A stretch of 64,000 nt of DNA from Saccharicrinis sp050296935 (GCA_050296935.1 JBNKRV010000092.1:1-64000), one strand, 5' to 3'; positions 55,572-64,000 are shown, numbered from the stretch's first letter. Translations and numbers: made by a program. Notes: generated by a model from the sequence alone, not told the origin.

Positions 55572-56558
55572 ATGAGAAAATTAATTACAATTTTTTTTCT
55601 GATTTTATTTACCAATTTTTTATTTGCCCAGAAAGATATAGTGAATTATTTCCGGGTTCCGGAACTTTATAAGCCAATGATGGAAAAATATATGGAACCA
55701 ATGGCTAAAATGACAAATGGAAATCTGAATGCCGGTTGGTATCACTCAGCCAATCCGCATCGCTTTTTAGGATTCGACTTGTCCTTATCAATGTCGGTAT
55801 CCAATGTTCCTTCAACACAAAGAGGATTCTATATGACAAGTATTCCTGAGTTTGAACAGTATTATACAGTAAATTCAGAAAGTAGCCTTGTTGCTCCTAA
55901 TGTGGCAGGAACAACAGAAGATCTGCTTATAATTAAAAGTATTGCAGATGGGCGTCAGGTTACGGTACCTGATGGAAGCGATTTACAGAAGGTGTCATTA
56001 CCATTTATCTCATTAGGTGTAGGTTTACCATATCATACAGAAATCAGACTGAGGTATATGCCTAAGATGGATTATAGCAACTTAGGTAAGCTTTCACAGT
56101 ATGGAATCTCCATTAAACACAGTATTAAAGAGTATCTGCCTGGATTAAACGATATTCCTGCATTTTCATTGTCTGTTATGGGAGGTGTTTCAATGCAAAA
56201 AAATGATATAGCACTGGATTATCCTTCAGCTAATGTGAATACTCAGATTTTAGAAGGAAGAGCTTTGGGGTATACCGGGAGATTGTTATTTGGTTTGGAT
56301 GTAAGGGTTTTTTCAGCCTATGCAGGAGTAGGATATGGAAGCTCATCTATTGAATATGCGTTTAGAGGTGATTATTTTATTGGAGATGTGAATGGTGCTA
56401 TAGAAGAATCCAATCCAGTAACATTAACTTATGATTATTCTCAAATGGATGTAGATTTGGGTGTTAATGCTAAAATAGGGTTTGTAGATTTATTTGCAGA
56501 ATATAGTCCGGGGGAATACAGTACTTTCACTTTTGGAATCGGATATTGCCTGAGGTAA
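55572..56558 (+). CDS. DUF6588 family probable outer-membrane barrel protein (module 2)
   Basis: A 328-residue paralogue of 53456-54442, exactly the same length. It has a signal peptide (KLITIFFLILFTNFLFAQ) and the shared LNAGWYHSANPHRFLGFDLS stretch near residues 53-72. Both copies carry a GVGLP turn and an IKxYxPGL motif (IKEYLPGLNDIPAF here, IKDYIPGLKHVPVV there). The end (TFGIGYCLR) resembles a barrel-closing strand. Function unknown. It ends about 45 bp before the convergent nitroreductase gene. Confidence 0.86.
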   Translation: MRKLITIFFLILFTNFLFAQKDIVNYFRVPELYKPMMEKYMEPMAKMTNGNLNAGWYHSANPHRFLGFDLSLSMSVSNVPSTQRGFYMTSIPEFEQYYTVNSESSLVAPNVAGTTEDLLIIKSIADGRQVTVPDGSDLQKVSLPFISLGVGLPYHTEIRLRYMPKMDYSNLGKLSQYGISIKHSIKEYLPGLNDIPAFSLSVMGGVSMQKNDIALDYPSANVNTQILEGRALGYTGRLLFGLDVRVFSAYAGVGYGSSSIEYAFRGDYFIGDVNGAIEESNPVTLTYDYSQMDVDLGVNAKIGFVDLFAEYSPGEYSTFTFGIGYCLR

Positions 56559-56584
56559 CCTCCTTAAGGTTTGAATGAAAGTGA

Positions 56585-56605
56585 AACCCACAGTTTAAGT
56601 GGGTT
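56585..56605. terminator. Short hairpin between convergent genes
   Basis: Weak 6-7-bp stem AACCCA / TGGGTT between the second DUF6588 gene and the nitroreductase gene, overlapping the nitroreductase stop. Possible bidirectional terminator. Confidence 0.4.
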
Positions 56606-57119
56606 AAAAGGCATTGAACCGTATCACATCATCCAGTTCTTTTCGCTTTTTCTGAGGAGCTGCAATTTGTATAGGATATCCAATAGTTAAGATGGCAATA
56701 GGTTCCCATCCGTCATCCTTTTTGATTCGCTTATTAATTACTTCAGGATCGAAGTGGCATACCCAACAAGTACCAAGTCCTAATTCAGTAGCCATAAGAG
56801 TCATATGGTCAATAGCAATGGCCGCATCAATATCGCAATGGTCTTTGTTATCAAATGAACGCTTCCACGATTCTGTATGATTTCCATATATAATAATCAG
56901 ATCTGGAGCTTTATTAAACCATTCACGAGGGTAAGCAGGACGTATTTGCTGTAGGAGTTCATCATCATCAATCACTACAAAACGCCAGGGTTGTCGGTTG
57001 GCTGCAGATGGAGCTAATCTTCCTGCATTCACAACTTCTTTTAAAAGCGTATGATCAACTTTGTTTTCATGGTATTCTCTAACAGAGTACCTTGATTTTA
57101 TGAGTTCTTTAAAATGCAT
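56604..57119 (-). CDS. Nitroreductase family flavoprotein
   Basis: An FMN-dependent oxidoreductase of 171 residues from the ATG at 57119. The N-terminus FKELIKSRYSVREYHENKVD is the family's FMN-binding start. APSAANRQPWRFVVIDD near 40-56 and the C-terminal GYPIQIAAPQKKRKELDDV also fit. Substrates in this family range from nitroaromatics to quinones and cannot be assigned. The upstream in-frame ATG at 57152 adds 11 residues not seen in the family and is rejected. Confidence 0.92.
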   Translation of the reverse strand: MHFKELIKSRYSVREYHENKVDHTLLKEVVNAGRLAPSAANRQPWRFVVIDDDELLQQIRPAYPREWFNKAPDLIIIYGNHTESWKRSFDNKDHCDIDAAIAIDHMTLMATELGLGTCWVCHFDPEVINKRIKKDDGWEPIAILTIGYPIQIAAPQKKRKELDDVIRFNAF

Positions 57120-57376
57120 AGCATATGGTTTATAATGGTTTAATAGAACCACTTGTACTTGTGTGTGGCCTTATGAAAGAACAGATAATCAGGCTTGCTT
57201 TTCGCAAACAGCAAGTAGATTACTTTCAAAATGACCGTTTTTAGAAAACGTGAAAAGAAGTTCCTCACGTTTTCTTATAGTCACTAAATATATCAAATGT
57301 TCTTTGTATTTTTCAAGGATATTGCTGTTTTTAGATAGCTTCTAAATAATGTTATTTCAAAAATAATTGTACAATT

Positions 57377-58141
57377 ATGTTTTTTATACTTTCAAAGATT
57401 CTTTCTTTTATCTTATCGCCTTTATGGTGGATTACCATATTGCTGTTATTGTATTTAATATTACCCAACTATAAACGCCGAAGAATTCTTTTGTACACCT
57501 CCTTTACGTTGTTGGTTGTGTTTTCTAATCAACTATTATTTTATCATGTAGCAGGTTGGTGGGAAGGTGACTTGATTAAATCTGAGGAGGTTAAACATTG
57601 CGATGGTATTATTTTGTTAGGGGGTTTCTCTTCTTTTAACGTAGAATCAGAAAGAATCAGATTTAGTGAGAGTGCTGATCGGTTATTAAATGCTTTGGAG
57701 TTGTATCATCTTAAAAAGGCTGATCGGTTTATTTTTACCGGAGGATCCGGAAGAATTATTGACAGAGGACAAAAAGAAGGTGAATTTCTGAATGATTATT
57801 TAGTTTTAACAGGAATACCAGAGGATAGCTTACTCGTAGAAATGAACTCCAGAAATACCCATGAAAATGCAGAGATGACATTTGCAATGTTAAAAGAGGA
57901 AAATCTGGAAAAGGGAGATTATTTATTGGTCACTTCTGGTTTTCATATGAAAAGAGCAATGGGATGTTTTAAAAAAGCTGGTTTAAAGGTACATCCCTAT
58001 AATACAGATCCACTGCAAAGTGTAATTGCTCCGGATTTTGCAGATGCGATTACTCCTTCTGCAGGAGTACTTGGAAAATGGCAATTGTTGATAAGAGAGT
58101 GGATTGGGTATAATGTTTATTGCATCAAGGGATATATTTAA
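57377..58141 (+). CDS. YdcF/SanA (DUF218) family membrane protein
   Basis: A 254-residue inner-membrane protein. Two hydrophobic spans at the N-terminus (about 4-28 and 35-55) anchor a DUF218 domain. The domain begins CDGIILLGG (near 75-83) and continues with FTGGSGRI, MNSRNTHENAEMT and LLVTSGFHMKRAMGCF, all hallmark segments. SanA-like members influence envelope barrier function; the biochemical activity is not settled. It stands alone and is followed by a strong hairpin. Confidence 0.92.
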   Translation: MFFILSKILSFILSPLWWITILLLLYLILPNYKRRRILLYTSFTLLVVFSNQLLFYHVAGWWEGDLIKSEEVKHCDGIILLGGFSSFNVESERIRFSESADRLLNALELYHLKKADRFIFTGGSGRIIDRGQKEGEFLNDYLVLTGIPEDSLLVEMNSRNTHENAEMTFAMLKEENLEKGDYLLVTSGFHMKRAMGCFKKAGLKVHPYNTDPLQSVIAPDFADAITPSAGVLGKWQLLIREWIGYNVYCIKGYI

Positions 58142-58181
58142 ACCCGGAAAATGATCTAAAATCAAATTTATTCTGTGTAAG

Positions 58182-58215
58182 AGAAGAGGCTATCATAATT
58201 ATGATAGCCTCTTCT
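58182..58215. terminator. Bidirectional terminator between ydcF-like and MBG T9SS genes
   Basis: Perfect 15-bp stem AGAAGAGGCTATCAT / ATGATAGCCTCTTCT with a 4-base loop between convergent genes. Confidence 0.85.
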
Positions 58216-58237
58216 TCTGGTTATAAATAATAGTAAT

Positions 58238-61015
58238 TTACTCCTTAATTATTCGATATGTTGTGCTGTTTATTTTTATGATATAGATTCCGTTATCAAG
58301 ATGGCTGATGTCAATAATACCACTGTACATGCTATTCTCAACTTTTCCGTTTGAAACTATTGAGCCAGCTATGTTATAAACAGTATACACTTTCGAGCTA
58401 TAGTTCTTATCAACATTTACTAATCCAGATGTTGGGTTTGGCCATGCAGATTTACTATTGCTAATGGCAGGGACAATAGATGTAGCAATATCAATTGTCA
58501 GTTTTCCATTAAAATATGAGAATGTATAGTTGTTGTCAGTACCTCCGGATACGGTAATTGGATATTCACCAACATTACTGCTTTCTGTGGCTGTACATTC
58601 AGCTGTAGGGGGCGTATCTATGTCCGACTCGCTGTCCGATCCCACAAATCCAGAGTAAGCAACGGTAAACGCAGGATTTGCATCCCCGTAAATTTTCGAT
58701 TTGTTTTCAGCCGTAGCTGATAACGTAGCTTTTGCAACCTCCACATCAATGTTCCCTGCAACAGTATTGTAATTCCCGGCATCGGTTGGTGTAAATGTAA
58801 CGTCGGCACTGTATGTTCCTGCATTCGGGGTTATGGTATTGTCATCATAAGCAAAACTACCTGCTACCGATGGAGTACCACCACTTAAAGTAGCCACAGA
58901 TAAATCTTCACCATAAGTGATTCCTGTTGCTGTAGGCCAAGCAGTCACAGTAGGAGTCGCTTTTGCAACAGCAACGTCAATATTACCTGCAACAGTATTG
59001 TAATTCCCGGCATCGGTTGGTGTAAATGTAACGTTGGCACTGTATGTTCCTGCATTCGGGGTAATCGTATTGTCATCATAATCAAAGCTTCCTGCTACTG
59101 ATGGGGTACCACCACTTAAAGTGGCCACAGATAAATCTTCACCATAAGTTATTCCTGTTGCTGTAGGCCAAACAGTCACAGTAGGAGTCGCTTTTGCAAC
59201 GGCCACATCAATGTTCCCTGCAACGGTATTGTAATTACCATCATCGGTTGGCGTAAATGTAACGTCGGCACTGTATGTTCCCGCATTCGGTGTTATGGTA
59301 TTGTCATCATAAGCAAAACTACCTGCTACCGATGGAGTACCACCACTTAAAGTCGCTACTGATAGGTCTTCACCATAAGTGATTCCTGTTGCTGTAGGCC
59401 AAGTAGTCACAGTAGGAGTCGCTTTGGCAATGGTCAGGCCTTGAGAAATTTGTGGTGCTGCATCGTAAGTTGAATTGCCAGCCTGATCTGCATAAATGGT
59501 ACAACTACCAGCACCAACAATATGAATTTGTCCACCAACAATGCTTGCAACACTTGTATTAGAACTACTGTAGGTTACCGTTAATCCACTACTTGCTGAG
59601 GCGCCAGGTGCAAAGTTGGCATCTCCATATGTTTTTGCTGCTAATGCGCTAAAGGTAATAGTTTGCGACTGTTTGGAGGTAGTGAAAGATTGTACGCCAC
59701 CATATGAAGTGCCTACTGAATTAATAGCATAAGCCCGCACAAAATATGTTACACCTGGAGAAAGACTCGAAACGGACTGAGAAAAGATACCAGTGCCTGA
59801 ATTAATCGATACTTTAGTGTCAGATGTAGTTGGTGTGCCAGTTGTGTTGTAAACGATTCCTCTCTCAGACACGGTAGCATTGCCATCGCCTATGACCTCT
59901 CCACCCATGGTTGCAGATGTTGCATCAAAAGTGGAGATGGTTGCGGTTGAAACTGTAGGTAAGCCTGTTACATTTAATGTAGCGGTATATGTTGAAGAAC
60001 TATAATCCGTTCCATCATTTACATCAAAAGTAAAGGAGGAACTTATTGAAGTGGTTGTATAATATTGTAGGTTACCTGCATCTAAATCAGTTTTGCTTAT
60101 TGTTTCTCCATTAGATAATTCTTCGCCACTATCATAGTCATCTCCATTATCAGCATCTACATATAAAGTTCCATTTGCAGGAACAGCTGTTACCCTTATA
60201 TGATCTATAGGATCACTATCTCCATCAGCATATCCAAAATCAGATGTAGAGAATGTATATACCTGATTTTGGTAGGGGCCTGAAGAAGTAGAGAAACTGG
60301 ATGCCGTAGGAGCTGCGTTACCTGCCGGAGTACCTGAAATTCTTATGTTATCAAATGCAACTTCTTCACGTCCCTGATCAATATTCGCCATAATCCTTAC
60401 TTGCAAACTAGACCCCACATTAGGAATGCTATAGGTGAACTCTGCAAAAGCAGGACTCAGTCCGACTCCGTCCGTTATACCATCTGCATCCGTATCTTCT
60501 GACATAAGCGTTACATTTGGAGCTGATGCAATAAATTGTGATAAAGTTACAAACGAGCCTCCATCAAATGCATATTGTATTTTAAGGTACTCTTCCTGCT
60601 CATAATTACTAGTAGAATTGTTGTTGCCAGCCACTAATAGTTTTATTGTAAGATTAGAATATCCAGTTGTTGAGACTGAGTTTAGTGTACAATAAACCGG
60701 ATCATCATTTGTTCTTCCATTATCAGTATCTTCTGCATAGAAAAAATAAGATCCCTGATATCCAGAAAGAGGATTATCTGGGGCTACTTCGCTTAATAAT
60801 GCTCTTTCCCACCAGTCACTGCCAGGGATGGTGCTTGTTTGTGCTCCCGTAAGTGTATAACCTGTAGTGGTTTCAAAATCTACAGTTTGTAGTACCGTTT
60901 GACCATTACTCATTGTTACCAAAATAAACAGCATAAAGGTCATGATCAGAGTTTTTCTTTTTTGTAGTAAATTGTTTATTTTAAGCAATTTACCTGAGAG
61001 TAATTTTTGTTTCAT
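58238..61015 (-). CDS. MBG-repeat T9SS-secreted protein
   Basis: A 925-residue surface protein. The signal peptide is preceded by a 23-residue basic stretch (hydrophobic core TFMLFILVTMSNGQ ending near residue 39). The first ~230 residues form an unassigned domain. A cadherin-like segment (near 240-345, STSDFGYADGDSDPIDHI) and an Fn3-like segment (near 350-440) follow. Next come an MBG-type segment (about 445-530) and three almost identical 77-residue MBG repeats (WPTATGITYGEDLSVATLSG). A further MBG domain precedes the T9SS sorting domain (SAWPNPTSGLVNV). It starts 18 bp after the formyltransferase stop, so it is very likely in the same transcript. Confidence 0.88.
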   Translation of the reverse strand: MKQKLLSGKLLKINNLLQKRKTLIMTFMLFILVTMSNGQTVLQTVDFETTTGYTLTGAQTSTIPGSDWWERALLSEVAPDNPLSGYQGSYFFYAEDTDNGRTNDDPVYCTLNSVSTTGYSNLTIKLLVAGNNNSTSNYEQEEYLKIQYAFDGGSFVTLSQFIASAPNVTLMSEDTDADGITDGVGLSPAFAEFTYSIPNVGSSLQVRIMANIDQGREEVAFDNIRISGTPAGNAAPTASSFSTSSGPYQNQVYTFSTSDFGYADGDSDPIDHIRVTAVPANGTLYVDADNGDDYDSGEELSNGETISKTDLDAGNLQYYTTTSISSSFTFDVNDGTDYSSSTYTATLNVTGLPTVSTATISTFDATSATMGGEVIGDGNATVSERGIVYNTTGTPTTSDTKVSINSGTGIFSQSVSSLSPGVTYFVRAYAINSVGTSYGGVQSFTTSKQSQTITFSALAAKTYGDANFAPGASASSGLTVTYSSSNTSVASIVGGQIHIVGAGSCTIYADQAGNSTYDAAPQISQGLTIAKATPTVTTWPTATGITYGEDLSVATLSGGTPSVAGSFAYDDNTITPNAGTYSADVTFTPTDDGNYNTVAGNIDVAVAKATPTVTVWPTATGITYGEDLSVATLSGGTPSVAGSFDYDDNTITPNAGTYSANVTFTPTDAGNYNTVAGNIDVAVAKATPTVTAWPTATGITYGEDLSVATLSGGTPSVAGSFAYDDNTITPNAGTYSADVTFTPTDAGNYNTVAGNIDVEVAKATLSATAENKSKIYGDANPAFTVAYSGFVGSDSESDIDTPPTAECTATESSNVGEYPITVSGGTDNNYTFSYFNGKLTIDIATSIVPAISNSKSAWPNPTSGLVNVDKNYSSKVYTVYNIAGSIVSNGKVENSMYSGIIDISHLDNGIYIIKINSTTYRIIKE
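58730..59422 (-). repeat. Three in-frame 231-bp tandem repeats (MBG domains)
   Basis: The junction sequence TAGGAGTCGCTTTTGCAAC recurs at 58951, 59182 and 59413, exactly 231 bp (77 codons) apart. The copies differ at only scattered positions. Repeat number may vary between strains by slippage or recombination (inference). Confidence 0.85.
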
Positions 61016-61033
61016 ACGATATTGGTTTATTGT

Positions 61034-61954
61034 TTAGTTAAAAGTTTTTCCTTCTTTAAATCCGGCACATAGAAGCATACTTCCTGTGCTATAGCCAAAA
61101 TGAGAGTATATGGTGTCAATTCGTAACAATTCTTTGTTTTTGCAGAGAACAAAGGTTCCTTGTTGGGCATCAACAAAAAAAACTTTGCCGGGTTCTTCAG
61201 GTAGCTCTTTATCATATTTAGCCGGAGATACCTGAACAATTCTTATTTCCTGTCCTTCGAAGGTTGTTAATGCACCTCTGTTCCATGGGTTTCCGGCATT
61301 AATTGTCGCAGTAATTTCTGCCATCGACATATTTTGCCAGTCGATGCATACATCTTTTAGTTTAGGTTTTGGAAAGTAGGATTTCACTATTTGATCCTGA
61401 GGTTCTAATTCCAAATTACCGCCTGAGAGTGTGTCAATTAACGGTGCTACAAGTTGGCACGCTATAATAACAGATTTTTGTAATACCATTGCGTAATTAT
61501 CAAACGGATCAATGGGGAATTTTTCTTTCAATAGCACCGGGCCTCCATCAATACTATTATCTACTTTCATAATGGTAACGCCACCATATTTTTCACCATT
61601 TTTAATTTGCCAAAAAACAGGATTCGCGCTCCTGTATTTTGGTAGCGCTCCATAGTGTATATTGTAAAACCCTAGTGTTGGGGCTGTATAAATTTTTTCA
61701 GGAAAAATACGTGGAAAAGTGGCAATTAGGCCAACATCCGGTTGTACACGATTTACTATCTCTAATATCTCATTATCGTTTTTTGGATCAGGTGTAAATA
61801 ATTGATTATCCTGTACATAACCCGAGTCATATATTTCTTTAATCAATTCAGTGTTTTCAGGAGGCACCGCAATTCCGGAGAATACTCTTAATTTAATTAA
61901 TTCAAATACTATTTGAGCTGAATTAATCTCATTGCAAAACAATAATACTTTCAT
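61034..61954 (-). CDS. Formyltransferase-fold enzyme (Fmt-like, not canonical Fmt)
   Basis: A 306-residue protein with the folate-dependent formyltransferase fold. The catalytic Asn-His-Asp triad is present: N98 and H100 in FYNIHYGALPKYRSANPVFW and D136 in NSIDGGPVL. The C-terminal 90 residues (about 205-300, GNPWNRGALTTFEGQEIRI) match the second, OB-like domain of Fmt. It lacks the usual Fmt opening FxGTPxFA, and the canonical SLLPxYRG loop reads GALPKYRS. It is therefore likely a specialised relative acting on an amino sugar or small amine (inference). It lies 14 bp after the binding-protein gene and 18 bp before the MBG T9SS gene. Confidence 0.85.
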   Translation of the reverse strand: MKVLLFCNEINSAQIVFELIKLRVFSGIAVPPENTELIKEIYDSGYVQDNQLFTPDPKNDNEILEIVNRVQPDVGLIATFPRIFPEKIYTAPTLGFYNIHYGALPKYRSANPVFWQIKNGEKYGGVTIMKVDNSIDGGPVLLKEKFPIDPFDNYAMVLQKSVIIACQLVAPLIDTLSGGNLELEPQDQIVKSYFPKPKLKDVCIDWQNMSMAEITATINAGNPWNRGALTTFEGQEIRIVQVSPAKYDKELPEEPGKVFFVDAQQGTFVLCKNKELLRIDTIYSHFGYSTGSMLLCAGFKEGKTFN

Positions 61955-61968
61955 AGCTATACTTATAT

Positions 61969-63081
61969 TTAATTACATAAATAGGTGTTGGTCCATCCAC
62001 TTATCTCTTTATCTTCACCATTCAAATTTTCTTCATCCACTACATCCGGTACAATTATTCTGACTTTCAGTTCCTCTGTTAGGGGTTCTTTATTTTCAGA
62101 ATGGGTACTCTGTAAATAATAATTGCACTTGAAGTTATTCATTTCGGTATCAAAAGGTAATACACCTCTGGATGATTGAATTTTACAATCGGCAAGGTAA
62201 GGTGCAATCTCTTCTTTCGTTTTCCAACCACCATTTAAACAATGTTTAATTGCTGAGGCTGCCTCAAAACCAAGGGTAGCAAATATGGATGGTTGTCGGT
62301 TAAGCTCTCTTTCAAAACACTCTTTCAAGTTAACCGATATATCATTTGGTGTATGTGTCCAGGTTTTAACCGTTATTAATGGGTTGTCAATTCCTGTATT
62401 CAAAATTTCAGGTTCAAAAAAGAAAGGAGATACAACCAGAGGCTTTTCATTAAGACTCTTATTTTCGTATATGTATTTTGAAACATCCAGTGCTTGAAAG
62501 CCATGGTACGCCAACAAAATGAAGTCGGAGTTTCCGCGTTCTATTTTTTCTATTTCTGCAGGAAGTATGTTGTCATTGTTTTTATGCGTAATCTCTAAAC
62601 ATTCAATATTACCATGGTAACATTTCGAAGCTATATCAGCAGCATATAAGATTGGATATCCGGCTTCAAAGAATGCGTGTAATGATGCAAATGACTTACC
62701 TATTTTATTAAAAGCCCATTTACATGCCAAATAGGTTGAGTTAAACATGCCTAATGAAAGGTGTATGATATATGGACTTATATCGGCTTTTAAAAGAGGA
62801 TGCTCCCCTGAATTACATATAATCAAAGGGGTTTTTGTTTGCTGAATAAGTGGTTTTACTGCTGTAATTGAACGGTATCCTAAAAAGCCAACAATGAAAT
62901 CAACGTTATCATATAAAACCAATTCCTTTACCGCTTTCTGATTATCGGCAGGAGTGGCAAAGTTTGTGTCTTTTAGGATGTATTTGTAAGTTTCGCCCAA
63001 AGTAAGTTTTAAACTATTATACAAATCACTACCTATATATGGGTAGTAACCAGAGTTAGGGAGTAGTAAGCCTATTTTCAT
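61969..63081 (-). CDS. Substrate-binding-fold protein without signal peptide (Peripla_BP_6/AmiC-like)
   Basis: A 370-residue protein of the leucine/amide-binding type 1 periplasmic-binding fold. The sequence opens directly with the first beta strand (MKIGLLLPNSGYYPYIGSDL). It continues VDFIVGFLGYRS and TPLIICNSGEHPLL, then a typical TLGFEAASAIKHCLNGG near the second hinge. There is no signal peptide or lipobox, so it should be cytoplasmic, as AmiC of Pseudomonas is. No ABC permease or ATPase is near. It is followed after 14 bp by the formyltransferase gene, suggesting it senses or delivers the substrate or product of that enzyme (inference). Confidence 0.85.
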   Translation of the reverse strand: MKIGLLLPNSGYYPYIGSDLYNSLKLTLGETYKYILKDTNFATPADNQKAVKELVLYDNVDFIVGFLGYRSITAVKPLIQQTKTPLIICNSGEHPLLKADISPYIIHLSLGMFNSTYLACKWAFNKIGKSFASLHAFFEAGYPILYAADIASKCYHGNIECLEITHKNNDNILPAEIEKIERGNSDFILLAYHGFQALDVSKYIYENKSLNEKPLVVSPFFFEPEILNTGIDNPLITVKTWTHTPNDISVNLKECFERELNRQPSIFATLGFEAASAIKHCLNGGWKTKEEIAPYLADCKIQSSRGVLPFDTEMNNFKCNYYLQSTHSENKEPLTEELKVRIIVPDVVDEENLNGEDKEISGWTNTYLCN

Positions 63082-63169
63082 ACTTTTATTTGATTAAATA
63101 TTGCGAATATTAAGGAATTAACGCAATCATTTTGTTTTAATTGAAAGCGCAAATGCTGAACAAAACAAG

Positions 63170-63198
63170 AGGTGTCCGGTTATTAATTCCGAACACCT
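63170..63198 (-). terminator. Hairpin between tail-collar and binding-protein genes
   Basis: Stem AGGTGTCCGG / CCGAACACCT with one mismatch and a 9-base loop, followed on the minus strand by CTTGTTTTG. It is probably a partial terminator or attenuator inside the cluster. Confidence 0.55.
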
Positions 63199-63208
63199 CA
63201 AATATGTC

Positions 63209-63829
63209 TTAGCTTCTAGATGGGTATATTCCATTTGTGCAAATAATCCAGTTAATGGTTAGGTAAGGTTGCATAACCGAAAATGCCTGGCTTTTGCCAG
63301 TACTTGAAATTGCAATAGCATTTGAAGGTATGCTTACGCCTAATCCGGAGGTATCTACCCTTATTGCTTCACTGTTTAAGATGTTGCCATTACTACCGCT
63401 ACCGTCATATACATCTGCGGATGATACGCCCAGATAATTATTGGTAGGTGAACTATCTTCCGCTTCCGAAGTACTTACACTCATGCTTGCAGTTACAGAG
63501 CCTTCTACTTCGATGGAGTTATTATTAATAGCTGCTGTATGAGAATGAGCAGGCATTTGATTTGTAGTTAAATAGTGGATTTCTGCACCTGATCTCTGAC
63601 CCAGGCGGTAAATGTCTAAACCGGGTCCGGCTCCTGCACTAATGGGAGTTCTTCCTCGTAAATCAGGTATTGCAAATGTTGCGTGGCCATCTCCACCGTA
63701 AGTTGATCCAAGAATACTGTATAAGATTTGATTTGTAGCAATTGGCATGAGTTGACCATAACAAAAAGTCCATCCTTTGGGTGCAAAATTTCCTGCAAAA
63801 CCTCTGATTTCGCCTATTGTTCCTTCCAT
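63209..63829 (-). CDS. Phage-tail-collar / microcystin-dependent-protein (MDP) family protein
   Basis: A 206-residue protein of the tail collar/MdpB-like family. The N-terminus GTIGEIRGFAGNFAPKGW is the family hallmark. GSTYGGDGHATFAIPDLRGR near 43-62 and a glycine/serine-rich middle (about 110-150) follow. The C-terminal AFSVMQPYLTINWIICTNG also fits. There is no signal peptide. Relatives occur both in phage tail fibres and as stand-alone chromosomal tandem genes in Bacteroidota; no other phage gene is seen here, so the second type applies. A second copy lies directly upstream at the window edge. Confidence 0.92.
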   Translation of the reverse strand: MEGTIGEIRGFAGNFAPKGWTFCYGQLMPIATNQILYSILGSTYGGDGHATFAIPDLRGRTPISAGAGPGLDIYRLGQRSGAEIHYLTTNQMPAHSHTAAINNNSIEVEGSVTASMSVSTSEAEDSSPTNNYLGVSSADVYDGSGSNGNILNSEAIRVDTSGLGVSIPSNAIAISSTGKSQAFSVMQPYLTINWIICTNGIYPSRS

Positions 63830-63917
63830 AATATTTAATTTTAAATTTGTTTTGCCGGCATGGGGATTTAAACTCCAGCCAGCTTAATTATTTATAAAAA
63901 GATCTCTGATTCCAACC

Positions 63918-64000
63918 TTAACTTCTCATAGGGTATAGTCCCTTAGTACAGATAATCCAATTAATGGTTAAGTAGGGTTGCATAATCGAGAAAGCCTGAC
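63918..64000 (-). CDS. Second tail-collar family protein (C-terminal end only, cut by window edge)
   Basis: The last 26 codons are visible and read AFSIMQPYLTINWIICTKG followed by a short end and a TAA stop at 63918-63920. This is nearly identical to the C-terminus of the neighbouring tail-collar protein. The rest lies beyond the window. It shows that the family is encoded in tandem. Confidence 0.9.
   Translation of the reverse strand, partial: QAFSIMQPYLTINWIICTKGLYPMRS

Noticed and set aside
63209..64000. Prophage
   Set aside because: Only tail-collar/MDP family genes are seen, with no capsid, terminase, integrase or lysis genes; these families also occur as ordinary chromosomal genes.

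Overview
The window looks like chromosomal DNA of a Bacteroidota bacterium, probably a marine or sediment member of the Marinilabiliales/Prolixibacteraceae type (inference; the genus cannot be read from the sequence). Reasons: AT-rich DNA; several start regions carry the Bacteroidota -7 promoter box TAnnTTTG; five large secreted proteins end in a type IX secretion (T9SS) sorting domain; SprB-type repeats are present; and many families are typical of this phylum (HU-CCDC81/SPOR protein, DUF6588, DUF3108, YHYH proteins). No rRNA, tRNA, CRISPR or intact prophage was found.

Layout. 1-9.8 kb: housekeeping genes (riboflavin synthase, OsmC-like protein, SDR epimerase, DUF502, MmcQ/YjbR, YraN, LD-carboxypeptidase, MetRS, HU/SPOR protein, GalE). 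10-16.8 kb: a small membrane protein, dTDP-glucose dehydratase, a giant YfhO membrane protein, a SpoIIE-type phosphatase and EF-P. 16.8-17.8 kb: repeat relics and a short tandem array of a ~343-bp hairpin unit. 17.8-25.2 kb: DUF3108 protein, TsaB, an SprB-repeat T9SS protein, dCMP deaminase and an S41 protease. 25.2-31 kb: accessory stretch with YwbE, an IS630 remnant, an AraC-type regulator, a terminal-inverted-repeat (MITE-like) element and two T9SS proteins. 31-41.1 kb: a 3,359-residue LamG/fibronectin-like T9SS giant with visibly higher GC. 41.1-42.3 kb: gene remnants and a long inverted repeat. 42.3-47.3 kb: a YHYH protein with a MITE-like element just upstream, and a divergent pair of a methyl-accepting receptor and a XylF-like sugar-binding lipoprotein. 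47.3-49.5 kb: a second, longer array of the 343-bp unit. 49.6-58.1 kb: M3 peptidase, a duplicated two-gene module (SPOR-like protein plus DUF6588 barrel-like protein), nitroreductase and YdcF. 58.2-64 kb: a minus-strand cluster of two tail-collar proteins, a substrate-binding-fold protein without signal peptide, a formyltransferase-fold enzyme and an MBG-repeat T9SS protein.

Most unusual features. (1) Two arrays of a 342-343-bp non-coding unit. Every complete unit carries two hairpins with identical 11-bp arms (GGAACGGTTCT/AGAACCGTTCC) and 20-base loops. The arrays lie on opposite strands, but each begins at the stop codon of the gene before it and has the same orientation relative to that gene. 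(2) The tail-collar / signal-less binding protein / formyltransferase / T9SS protein cluster. (3) The tandemly duplicated SPOR-DUF6588 envelope module. (4) A TIR-bounded ~255-265-bp element in three copies plus a relic. How these relate to each other is not known; functions proposed for them are inference.
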